DNA of 64,000 nucleotides from positions 27,111,318 through 27,175,317 of the forward strand of contig CM074188.1 in NCBI GenBank assembly GCA_037179385.1, given 5' to 3'. Each line of letters opens with the position of its first letter. Positions within the stretch are counted from its first letter, which is position 1. The notes under the pieces were generated by a model. The model saw only the letters and a list, made by a program, of their open reading frames with translations. It was not told the origin of the DNA and did no database searches. The stretch comes from Holothuria scabra. Its lineage: Eukaryota > Echinodermata > Holothuroidea > Aspidochirotida > Holothuriidae. Positions 28,901 to 41,900 of the stretch are shown one piece after another. Both the position numbers and the translations under genes were made by a program.

Positions 28901-29959
28901 AACTTCAAACTGATCTTTTGATCATAAACATCATTTTGTATGACATCAGGAGCAGATAAATCAGAAGGACCAAGAATTGCTGACATTGAGACTGAGACAG
29001 AACTCTGACCTGGACAACTTACAGCAGGAAAACTCCAAGCAGTCTAAGGAACTGCAGCTAGACTTACTGAAGAAAGAGAACGAGATGGTGGAACTGAGAG
29101 GGGAGATTCAGAAGAGAAATGATGAGTTCCGAGATGTACTTCAGGAGAAGACACAGAAGGAGATAGAATTAGAACAGGTTGGTCACATGATAAGAATGAT
29201 CACCCGCTAAGGTCAATGACACAATCATTGGTCGAGGAGCAGCTGGAATTGTTTTGAATAAAAATGATGAAAGAGCAATCAATTCTTTTCAGACATTTAA
29301 AATTCTTCCAGGTCTATTTTTGTTTGACCCATCTCCCATTCTGTCAGGAGCATCTCCTTGTGCCAACAAAGGATAAATTACCTAAGGTCATTTTCTGCTG
29401 AGTGCACTAAAACACTGCCATAACACCAAGTAAACACTCTTGCAACCTTCTTTGCATGCAATGCTGGCTGCAATGCATTTTTTTATTTTTTCCCATTTTG
29501 TGTAACTCAAAAAGTTGAATTCAACCAATGGTAAATTCTAGTTGTTTTCCATACCAAAACTAAATTTGGGCTAATGAATCTCTTCCGATTGCAAGCATAA
29601 GATCAGGAAAGTTATCACTAGTCCACTTAAAGTTTCTTTCAAGTTGATTGTGTTTGAACCAGTTTTCACCATCTTGAGTGAAATCTCTTCCATCTTTCAT
29701 ATACTGTAGGGGAATTTGAGATGGATTGGGGGGGGGGGGGGGAGGGGGGAGGAGGGGATTTCCTGCATTTTGATTCCATGCCCCATGGTCTATCAGTTTT
29801 GCATCATGTTGTCTGTACAATGCAGTACTCTGCAATAGTATTAACAGGTGCACAGGAGCTGTAATTTTCATGTGATTTGTTCATAGTTTAAAAATGAGAC
29901 AGTGTCAATTTTTGATTCCTTGCCGAAGGCAGGCAAGGAATCTATGCGATGGTGATGTC

Positions 29960-29992
<33 letters not shown>

Positions 29993-32900
29993 TGTGTGAC
30001 GCCTGCTTGTAAACACGATATCTCAAGAACGGTAACCCCCAGGGATCTCAAACTTGGCATGTAGATTGTCCACATTGAGTAGATGGTCCCTATTTTTTTT
30101 GGTAGAGGTCAAATGTCATTTGGGGTCACCAGAGGTCAAAATGTAAATACTTTGGAAATTGCTTGTAAACACGATATCTCCAGAAGGAAAAATGTGAGCA
30201 ATCTCATACTTACCTTGCTGATTGTCCATATTGAGTAGATGGTCCCTATTGTTTTTGATGGAGGTCAAAGGTCATTTGGGGTCACCAGAGGGAAAAAGGT
30301 CAAAACCTTGTAAACACTGTATCTCAAGAAGGGTAAATGTGAGGGATCTCATACATAGCAGGTGGATTGCCCATATTAAGTAGATGATCACAATTATTTT
30401 TGGTGGAGGTCAAAGGTCATTTGGGGTCATCAGAGATGAAAAGCTCAAAAACTTGTAAACACCATATGTCAAGAAAGGTAACTGCCAGGAATCTCATATT
30501 TACTAAGTGGATTGTCCATATTGAGTAGATGACCCCTATTGTTTTTATTGGATATCAAAGGTCATTTGGGTTCATCAGAGTTCAAAACATCTAAACCTTG
30601 CAAACACTATATCTCAAAAGAGTATGTAACTGTTGAAGTTAATATCCATGAATGGTTAGGGTGAAAGGGTAAAAATAATTTGGCATGTGTAATGTAATAG
30701 GCATAGGGTATATAATTTTTTGGAACAGTTTATTAACTTCACTATGTAAATTCTTTAGTGAGGTAATTTTGAAAATGCATTTGTAAAGTACTGAAGCAAA
30801 CTCATAGGAAGAAGGTCTAAGGTGCACAAAAAGGCACATCACATGGTAGTTACTGTACAGTATGTTGATTCTGGCATGAAATTGTGTCCTGTTATTACAT
30901 TAAGTTCCAAGTATTAATACATGAAAAAGTGGGCAGAGCAAAATATAAAATCTTAAAAGGCAAAATCTGTTCATCAGGCTGGCATACATGCTTCAATGCT
31001 CATGGGTATGCTGATTTTGCAGCCACAAGTAAATAGATTTTCATGAAACTGATGTGGAACATGTGAGTTTAAACAGTCTGTATAAGGGTCATTTAGGGAC
31101 ATAGTTTTACAAAAAAGAACCTAATTTACACTGATCATTTGGTATCAAATACCCTTCAGCGCACATGAACTGTCATTGCCTAATAGAGTGAATCAAATTG
31201 TGACTGACCCATTCTTTGCCATTTGGTCATAGTTATCTCGCCCAATTTTTCACAGTTGACTGCCAGTTATCCCCACAGTGTCCTGAAGGATTACCTCATA
31301 CAAACATACAGCTCAATTGACTTAAGCTTTTACTGTATAAGTGGTGTTAATTGACTCTTATAAACCCTCTGAAGAAAGCTTATTTTTATCTCAGTACATA
31401 ACCATGACAGCCCATTGTTTGTATATACTCCTCTATTTCCTGCCATTCCCTGCAGGCATTCAGTACTCTTTTTGTGGTCAAAATGTCAGACCTCCATGAA
31501 AGTCACACCTCTGCTAAATCCAGCATAAAATAACTGTCCACATTATCTTGTCTCATCTGACCACAAATAAAAGTTGTTTGCCTAGCCATTGTCTGGAGAT
31601 GGAGAAGTTCATGTACACTGATCAAGTTTCTAAACTGAAAGTCATCTTAGAAATACTGTAGATTGACACCCTTCAGAAATTAGTGTCCTTTACATAGAAG
31701 CTGCTGGAATTGAACAAATAGTGTGTTTGTATAAGGAATTTTGTTGAACAAAACTTTAAACATTGGTGTCTGTCTAGATTGGTGTTTCTGCTTTACAGTT
31801 TCAATATGCTCTACAGTGATTATTTGTCACTTAGTTTCATTCTAGAATTTGTTTTAAATTTTTGATAGCATAAAATGTATCAGCATACTACTTGCCTCAT
31901 CTCTGCTTATATCTGGATAACCACACCAAAAAAGTAACCCCTGTGTGAAGGATTATATAGCTATGTCAAATATCATCATCGAGTGGGAATTCTTGTCTCA
32001 CATTTCATTTTTATCCATGTCCCTATCCCCCCCCCCCCCCCCCAAAAAAAAAAGTGTACCATAAAGCTTAATGCATAGAACCATTGCTTCAAGATTACCC
32101 GTTATGACACTTTTCAAAAGTATTAAGATTTTATTTTGCATTACTGCTGTCATTTAAAAGTAGTTATGCTGTATGTTATGCTGTACCTACAGTATAAGTA
32201 GACAAAAGGCAAATTAAAAGTCTTGTTAAATTATGGATTAATAGGGATATCTGCTTTTGTTAATTTGCAAAGGATACCATAGACAATGGGTGGGGCATTT
32301 CCCCCATAAAGCGAAAATTGCCATCAGTAATAGCCAAGGTTACACATCTCTGTTCAGATGTCTCTTTAGGCTTGGTCTCACATACCCCGCAACACCCAGT
32401 GTTAACTCGTGTTTACAATCAGACAAAACCCCAGGCTAACCCCGTGTTTTCCAGTCTGTGTTCTTACGTACCCAGTGTTTCGTTGATTGGATAGTGTTAC
32501 CATAGTAACGAGACCAAATATTTCACACACCGATTACAGCAAAATGTAAGAAAAATGTAAGAAAATACCTGTCATCAGTGCGATAAATACCTGTGACCTT
32601 GCTTGATTAAAACAAACACGATGTTTAAAACTGCTTAACCCTGCGATTTGAGGTGGATCGAAATTTAAACACCGACCCTGTTTTAACCCGCGTTCCCACG
32701 TTACTCGAGCGTGTGGTAATACAGTGTTACCTCGAGCGCGGGGTATGTGAGAACACAGTATTTGATCCAATGCTTGTAGGAGAATGTGTCGATGAGGGCT
32801 TGTTTAAACACTAACCACAATATAGACTTTTCAAAACATAGAGGCATCGGAACATAGAGACTTCAGAATGGAGAACTGTCCCCATTGACCAAACTTTTGA

Positions 32901-35900
32901 TAAAAATGGTTTCAAAATACCACTTTATCAAGTAATGAGACAGTTTTCTGGAATATTAAAGCTGTGTGAGAAATTCCTCTTGTGTGTGGAGATCAAAGGT
33001 TTGAGGTGACAGTTAGATCAAACTTTGCAGACATAATATTTTTAGGGGGATAACTGTGAGGGATCTCGTACCATGGTGGTAGTACTTCCATACTCATTCT
33101 GTACTAAGCTTAATTTTGAATTACTCATGTTGATGGACGTGTTGGTAAGGTGATCACTATTGTTTTTAAGGGGTCAAAAGGTCATTTTGGGTCACATGAG
33201 GTCATTTTGGGTCACATGAGGTCATTTTGGGTCACATGAGGTCAAAAAGTTTTGACCCTACTAGTATTATATCTCAATTAAGTAGGATAATTGTATGGGA
33301 TCTCATGCATGTCATGTTTGTTTCCATGTTTGCTATGATATATCATACGGCAAGGAATCACTAAGCCTGTTGGCTTTCTAGTTTACAATCCTTTTGTGGC
33401 AATGCTTGCTGTAATCACATGTTCACATTGACTCATGCACTTTGTGTTGTCATGCTCTAGCTTAATTGCAGTGTGTGCATACACATGAAGCATGGTGTAG
33501 CCTAGACCCTGACGTTATGTTACAACCTGTACCTTTTCGGTAGTGCGTTCCATTCAGCAGTGTAATATATACTGGTTAGCTGCCTGTTTCAAATGCACTT
33601 CCATAAGTCATTTCTTCAACTTACATTCCAACATTTTTCCTCTGAAAAAACACATATTTTATAAATTATCTTCCTGGACCAAAGTTAAACTTCTTTAGGA
33701 TAGCCTATGGTCAGTATCAACTTTACTGAGACATTTTTGTTTGCTGTTCTGATGGTAGAAGTACAGTATCAACTACCTTTAATTTGAAAGGATCAGTAGG
33801 ACCCTTGTGGCCTGGTTAATGCACACCACAAAAATTTGGCAAGCAATGTATTATGGATTCCAAACACCTTTGCCTATTAATGTTAATCGTGAAACAGGAT
33901 GAAGGGTAGTAAATGTGATGGGTCACAGCTTTCTCGTAAATGTTTGTTTGTTATAGATGAATCCGATTAGCGCTTGTTTTTAGTGACTGTAGGCAGCTAT
34001 TAGTGGGGTTCATCAGCCTTCAATCGTCTTCATTTATTGTCTACGTGAATTTCAAATCCTCATATTAAGTGAAGTTGAGTGAAAATTAAGACACACTTTA
34101 GTGTACAACCATCCATGGAACAGGTAAGTAAGAGAATTTAAAGATTTAAGGTGATGGACCCCAGCAATGGCCAACTAAAATCAGACCATCACAATCTGTC
34201 CGGATTAGTCTATAGAAGGGAACGCAAACTTTTCCAAAAGCTAAAGAATAGCTACTAGAAAAAGCATCTTGGAGGTGAATCTGACAGTCAATGAATTAAG
34301 TCTTCTGAAGGTTTGTTAAACCTGCAGAAGTTGGACAACTGTCTGTAACTAAGTATGCAATATATGTATGCACGTTGTTTTTTTTACCAAGAAAAATGTT
34401 GAATAATGGTGGTAACATTTTTTTGTAATGTTGACATGACTCCCACAGTTGTGTAGCCATTTTAGTTGAATTTAACTCTATCTTTTCTTGCCTTTTTACG
34501 TGAATTTTGTCCCAACATTGCACCATTTTTCCTAGGTGACATTACATTACACAATTAGTGTTGGTGTGTTATAAAATCCCATCTAACCAACTTCATAGAA
34601 GACTTCAACACAACTGAATTCAATTGTGCTTAAAGGTCAAGAGCAGTTCCCCCAAAATTATTTTGAAGCAACAGCTAACTGTAACAATTTTGTTTTTATA
34701 TTTCTCTTTGAAGTATCTTCCATCATATTTTATAACTTCAATATTGCATATGCAAGGTAAACCAAGCAGTTACTTCAAGTAAATTTCACATTTGAGGAGA
34801 AAAAATATTGTCACATGACTTTCAACAACCAATCATGAAACTAGACAGTCTACTACAAAACTTCAAGTTGGAATGACTTCTCTTGGCCTTTAATCTGTTG
34901 AATTCATTGTTGTGAAAGTAGAGATTGATGGATTATACCAAATTATATGAAATTTGCACATGTGTGGCTGAAACTCATGAATATGCATCCTTTCTGTCCT
35001 TGCTGTGAAGGTTCGAAGGGAAGCCTCCAGGACTGTTGAACATCTCACCAGTATTGTAGAGAGACAAGAGAATGAGATAGCCAGTCTGAGGGAAGAGGTC
35101 GGTGGTAAAGAACAGCAGTTGAAAGGTATCAAAACTACACAGGAATCGGATGTAGAAGAATTGAAGGAAATGTTGAATGAAGCTAATCGGGAATTGGCAA
35201 AGAGGCGGACCACAAATGAGAACGAGATCAAAGAGATCGAAGAGCTTATGAAGAAACAGGAGGATGAGTATAAGAAGATAATTGCAAAGAAGGAGAAGTT
35301 GGTCACTGCTCTTACTGATGAATTGGAAGAGGAGAGGGCTAAAAAACCAGGATTTGAGGTGAGAACTGTCAGTACACTGTGTTCACATTGTGAGCAGAAA
35401 TGTCCCTTTTCTAAACTTCAGATTTCATATATATCAACTTTCCATTTTTCTGGCTTTTATTTTAGTTTTAAAAAATGACCTTATTCTTAAAATGTTGTGC
35501 AGCACAAAAGGTGGGGAAAAGAAGTCAGTCAGCCACAACTGGAAGAAGAAGCCTGATAGACTTAATTAAGGCAGACTTAATTAAAGGATTTGGTTAGAAA
35601 CTGAGCTGAAAAACCTCATCTAACGACAATCCTGGAGGAAAATGATGGGACACTTTCGCACAAATGTAGCAAAATCAACCAAATACTTTCGCTGGTCTTG
35701 CAAATTCCCCTCCCCCCTATTTCAATGTTTCCTGAACCAAAATTTAAAGAATTTCAACATTGAAAGGTGGAATGGGGAACTGTCCCATGTATTTTTGTCC
35801 AGGATTGTAGCTTACTAACCCCTACAGTACAGAAAATGATGAACGTCTGGAATTTTATCATATTTTTGAAAATCCTTGAAGTTTGGTGTTTGGCCTGGAA

Positions 35901-38900
35901 AAATTACAACATGGTCTTGCAATTTTGAAATTTAACAACTTTGATAGTTATAAACATGTTTAATACATATCCATTTGGACAAATGCATGAAAAGAGGCCA
36001 CTTTGGATGTCTATATACTAAATATTTCCAAGAAAGAACTTGAATTTCAGTATTTCTAAAGTGTGAGAATGCTGTATAATTTGTTTGGGGTAATGCCTCC
36101 TGTGGATGGCACATGTGATATATGATGTGAATATCTTTTGCCTTCATTTTTAAAGGAAGGGTTAAGAAGAGACTGTTTTAAGGAGAGTGGAATGTTGAGT
36201 TTTGAGGCCATTTCATGGATTAATATTTTGAGAGTATCTGGAACTTTTATGAAGTGTTCATGACTATTCTACAGCAGACTTGGGGTAATCGCAATCAGTA
36301 ACTGTAATTGATTGCAATCGATTACACATTTTGAAGTAGTTGTAATGGCAATCGATTACTTTTGTGAAAATTGCAAAGTAATTGCAATCATAATCAATTA
36401 CAGTGGCAAAGTTAATTGCAATCGTGGTTTCATTTCTGATTACATTGAAGTTGAGTTGAACAAAGAAGTAAAGTTACTAAACAATATTTTTAGTGCTTGG
36501 TTCTTCTGTTGGAATGAGAAAATGTAATTGTCCCTCTTCCTTGGATGTTCGAGCTTAAAATGAGTGAGAAGTGCATGGGTTCAATAATCTCTACTTTGGG
36601 AGGACTTGGTTCTGTCTGGGCTTATCTAGAGCAATGTCCATGGCCTTTTTTCCAGTTGTGGGCACTGGATTGTTTTGCCTACCACATTGTTTATGTGGAA
36701 AGAAAATGTAATCACGATTGCAATCATGATTACATTGCAATGTAATCGCAATTGTAATCAATTACTTTCAATTTTAGCTGTAATCGCAATCATAATCGTA
36801 ATCGTAAAATATGAAGTAATCACAATTGTTATCGATTACAATGAGATGTAATCGCCCCAAGCCTGTTCTGCAGAGTTGTTATGACATTATGGCAAATGAA
36901 GTCAACTAGAGCCATTTAATGACTTGAGTAAGGACATGATTACAACTCAGTTGTTTTGTCATGCATTTGTTTTTATTTAGCAATCCATGGATGAAGTCCA
37001 ACAGGAATTGTTTGATGTTAAGTCCGAGTTACAAAGAGTGAATGGAACCATCAGACTCCGAGAATCTCAGCTGGATGAACAAGAGAGGGCATTGGAAGAG
37101 GCAGAGTCTTTGGTAGGTTACACTAAATGATCACCTGAAAAAATAATATAAAAATGATGGGAGACCATGCAGAAATTAATCCAAAAAGCCTGGAAAATGT
37201 GGCTTATGTGTAAATGAAAAGTTCATACAAGTTACAATAAGTAACAGGAAATATTGTGATATGGGACATCAGTGGATTTCAGTGGTGGATGATATTCTTT
37301 GTTTAATCAAAATTTCTATTGGCAATATCTGAAAGCACCTTGTGTCATTGTTAAAGGGGTAGTACAAGGGAGTAAATTTGATTATTTGAAAAGAGTAAAA
37401 GTGGAATGTTTATGTTAAAGGAGGTGATTTCTACCTAGATAGCATACAGCATCTGAAGATGTTACTTTTTCAACGAAAGTACTTTGTCCTAGAAATGAAG
37501 TGGAAAATGTATAGTGTCATCACAGTGGATTGATTAGATATCAGTGAATTGATTAGATAGCAATATCATTGATTAGATATAGAATACCTCTTTCCTTAGG
37601 TCTACATGGAAAAATAGTCGAACATGCAAGTGTCAGATTTCAATGATGAGGACATTCAGTGATAAAGATGCTTTTTGTTACATTTTTTTTTTCGTTTTTG
37701 ACTGTGATGGGAACTAAATGTATTTATTGACAAAATTAAATGATCTTGAGTTTTGAGTGTTAGTAGTGTAACAGACTTGTAAGGACATGGACTGAGAAAC
37801 AAAGTGGCAATTGTATAATGTGATTATGGTAGATTGATTGGAAATAGTATTCCACTTTCCCTTGATATGGTGTTGCATCATGTTAGATCTACATGGAAAG
37901 GTATTTGAACATGCCAAGGTATCAGATTGCATGGACGAGGGAATTGGTGAAAAAAAACAAAAACAAAGGAAATCTAAGGCAGTGTGCTTGCTTTCCATTA
38001 CATTTCTTTTCTTTTGACGTTGATGGGAACTGAAGGTATAAATTTGAAGAAATTAAATGATCTTCGAAATGAAATATCTTGAGTCTGGAGTGTAAGTAGT
38101 ATTACAGGCTTGTAAAGACATGGATTGGACTTGCTTTTTCCTTTCACATAAGACACTTGTTTTATGCCCTCAAAGTGTACTCTAAGTTTGAAACATCAGA
38201 AATGTATGTTACAAAATATGAAAAACTGTTCTCAGAGTTCTCTTGTAGCTGTTTCTGGGTGTTTTGCACCATGACAAAACTTGCCAAGGTGTTTTAGCAC
38301 ATGGAAAAAAATGTGCCATCTGGACAAAAAATTTAGCCATCGGCACAAAAGCTATATCGATTTGAAACTTTTAACAGAGCAACACTGATAATGGCAGTGT
38401 TAAAATCAGGTTAAGTTTGTAGTTATTAAAGAAGCTATCATTAAATTCATCATCGAGTTTAGCTAACATTTTTCCGAGAGCACAAAGACAGAGGGTGACC
38501 TGTCATGGCAGGGGGTGCTCTGTCTTTGGGCCACCTGCCAAGACAGTGTTCACAACTAACCTTCAAATCCATGTGCAGAATGCATCCCTGAGCTGAGATA
38601 CAAAACTTTTGACGTTCATCACTCAATTTTAAAATGTAGATTGTTCAGTAATTTATGATATCATCATTCTTGTACTTCTCAAACTACTGTCTTTGCTGTA
38701 TATAAATTTCAACATTTTACATCCCAACAACAGAACTAATCAGGCAGATGGAGTTACAATGAATAGGAATTGTAAAGTATGTATTCTTGTTAAATCTGAG
38801 ACTTCCAGCACACTCTAAGCCCATTTATAGCTTTGGCTCAAGATTTTCTCCTAAAGTATTGATTGGAAGAGTTAGAAATGCTGCATCATTTGAAAATCTT

Positions 38901-41900
38901 GGTGAACAAATTATTCACACAATAAAAAGCAGTAGGTTTCTTTCTTTGAGTAAATCATGTTTTCAAAATGATCATATTTTCAGGAAGAATTTTCTGTTGT
39001 ACTTTTCAATCTTTTTATTGCAGAATAAAAAGCTGGAGAAGGAAGTTAAGACCTTGAAGAGAGACAAAGAAGCAGAGATCCAAGAGAGGTCAGTTTTACA
39101 AAAGTAATCAGAATAAATTTAGAAATCAAAACAAGGATTCTAGATAGGAATACATTCATCTATGCACATCAGGCTGACATGTACCATGTACAACTCTGCA
39201 AGGGAATTGAAGAAGCTCCTCCCTGGTGCCTCCCTGGTCCTCTATGAAATCCTGGGGAGCTTATCTTGGCTAACCTGTGCCTCCATTCATGCATAGTAAT
39301 TGATATATTTGCTTGACTGGCTGTGCAAGTTTCTTGTCCAATGTGAAATTGAAGAAACAAGCAGGGCTTATGGTGGCCATGTCCTGCACTGAGTAATTCA
39401 GGTAAACAATTGCTTAGCCAGCCATGCCCAAATTTGTGTATCAAAAGGATTTAGTTAAGTGATTGGCAGGAAGAATTTGACTCAAACTTTAATGAAGATG
39501 TTCGCCCTGTGAATCCAAAGTGCATTCTTAACTTAAGAACTTTGCATTGTGTAAAAACATGAATTGTATAACTTGTTCAAACGGGTCAGTGGGTACACTG
39601 TGGTAGAAGTATTGTCAAAAGTACCCTAGAAATGATCCGGAAATTGGGACCAAATATTGCAAAAAAATTTGCCACAAAAGTATTTACTAGAGCAGCTTTG
39701 CTGCAGAATCTCAATACTTTTATGCATGATCAATGGTAATCATGAAGCAGTGGAATGATGTGTTTAAATTTTTCATGATACCACAGAAAAGAGCAAACAA
39801 CCTTTTGGTGATCAGGTACAGTATCATACATAAAAATGAAATTTTTAAACAAACTTCTCATATCACATACAGTACTGGTTGGTTTAGCTATTGTAGTGCA
39901 CTGTGGTTATTCAGATATTTAAAGCAGAAATTTATAATATCCTGTTACTGTACATTTTATGCAACAAAACTGAAATGGTTATCAAATGTTAAAACAAAAA
40001 ATTCGAAAAAGATACTCTTAAACTAAAAATATTATCATTGTTAAAACATATTGAAACATTTATTTTCCAGCTAGATGGAGATCAGTCTTATAAAAAAAAA
40101 ACTGTTCCTGTTTCTAACCAGTTCCAACAAAACTAGTTGTCCTACTTCTTCTTTCCTACCTAGTTTTCCTAACATCAGCCTCCTATCTCTTACTTTCTCA
40201 TTAGAACCTGTTGGTGAAAAGCACAACTTTTGAAGGTTGAGAGCTACTGTAACATCCTGTTTAGAAACTCAACTGAACTTCCCTATCACAATATCAATCA
40301 TCTTAACAGTTACCTAATGCTTGCTTTAGCAAAGGCTTGAAGCCAAAGACAAAATAGCAGACTAAATACACACAATTGCACTATGGGAAAAAAAGTACAA
40401 GCAATGGGCTGAAATGAAACTTTTCTTTTGCACGACTTTTTAGCCACCTTTCAGCGAGAAAATAACTAAGTTATTGACCTATCAGATTATCAAATTAAAA
40501 TTCTGACTGTATAAATAATTATGCAAAAGTATGTATAACATGATATTATGATCAAAATGTAAACTCTATTAAACATGGCCATGCTGAAAAGGATTTTAGC
40601 TACAGCTAGCAACCTGCTAGTTTGACAATATCTCAATACATGTTATGTATTGAGATAAAAATTGTTCAAAAGTTTGACAAGTTACATCAGGATTACAGAG
40701 GTTGCATTTTTACCAAGAATTCATCACTTTTAGCTTCAAGTGACAGACAGGAATTTTATTGTATGGATGTAACTTCTAGTTCATACTTTATGGAGAACTT
40801 TCAGCTCATATTCTGGAATTTTTGGTAACACTTTGAAAAACTGAATCGTCAAAACGCTCATTGCAAATGTTTGCATTAATAATAGTTTTGTTTGCTTATA
40901 GGAATGATATGATTGCAGAATTGCAGAGCAAATTGGATGAAGAGATTGTGGAAAAGAAGGGTCTTCTAGAGGTGAAGAAGTCCATGGAAGGACAGGTAAG
41001 ATTCTTAATATCCAACTGCATGGTAAAGGGTTAGAGCATCTGACTTGCAGCAAGGTGGGCTGGATCATAGTGAAGACTTACAAAGTGAAACTTGCTGCCA
41101 TTGATTGTGCTTGTTGCTAAGCATAAGCAATGGAGTAGGGAAAAGAAACCAGTTAGCAACAACTGGAAAGAAGAGGCTGTGGCCAACAGGACTTAGGCCA
41201 GGTGGTTTGAGACTGAGCTGTAAAATCCCCCATCTAACATCTAACTAACCTTTATCTGTATATAGATATATTTATGCAATCAAATGGTTTCAGATTTGCC
41301 GGCCATTGCTTGTAATCACCAACATTTATCTCCTTACTCAGTGGCAGTGCAAAAATGTCCAAATAATGTGGAGAGGGGGCAAACTAAGGGAAGAGGAGGG
41401 GGCAAAAGTTTTTGAGTGTAGAATGAAACCAAGTCCAAAGTGGCTGTTCTTAGGAGTGGGATCCAGGGGACAGAGAACCTGGAAGCTCTGAGGTTTTATT
41501 CTATCTCTGAATGAAAAATTAAGTCTGTGGAGAGGTATATAATTTTTTTAGTTAACCTTACTCCCATTTGACTGAACCTGGGGAAGGGGAGCAAGCATGG
41601 GAAGGGGCAAATACACCCTCTTGCCCCTCTGTAGCACCACCACTGTTCTTACTTCTTTTGTCTAGCGGTACTTTGGATAGTTGTATTTAACTCAAAACCT
41701 GCTTCTGACCACCTGATGTTGGGGTTTTGAAGCCATCCATGATGAGTTGGCAGTACTAAAATTGTTCCTTGCCTGAAAAATGCATGATTCATGCCTGCAT
41801 CTCCCATACTTTGGCACAAAACTGCAACAGCCCCTCATGCAATCTATGTTCTTGGAGTGGGCTACCTTGCTGTGACTTACAGGCAGTAAAGGCCTTCTGC

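Larger units (their letters stand above)
29914..33381 (+). mobile_element. Possible Helitron-like composite element
   Basis: The left edge is a hairpin with an 11-bp stem (GATTCCTTGCC/GGCAAGGAATC). The right edge repeats GGCAAGGAATC and ends in hairpin AAGCC-TGTT-GGCTT followed by TCTAGT, the arrangement typical of Helitron 3' ends. AGGTCA-type repeat units lie just inside both edges. No Rep/helicase ORF was seen. The unit as a whole is inferred. Confidence 0.4.

Noticed and set aside
30000..30640. CRISPR-like regular repeat array
   Set aside because: Units are 146 bp with continuous divergence, no short repeat/spacer layout, and the genome is animal.
34890..35306. 138-codon Ser-rich frame on the - strand
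   Set aside because: Antisense shadow of exon 18; Ser/Phe richness mirrors Glu/Lys codons.
41025..41100. tRNA gene at the SINE head
   Set aside because: A- and B-box-like words are present but there is no cloverleaf with acceptor pairing; it is a SINE head.
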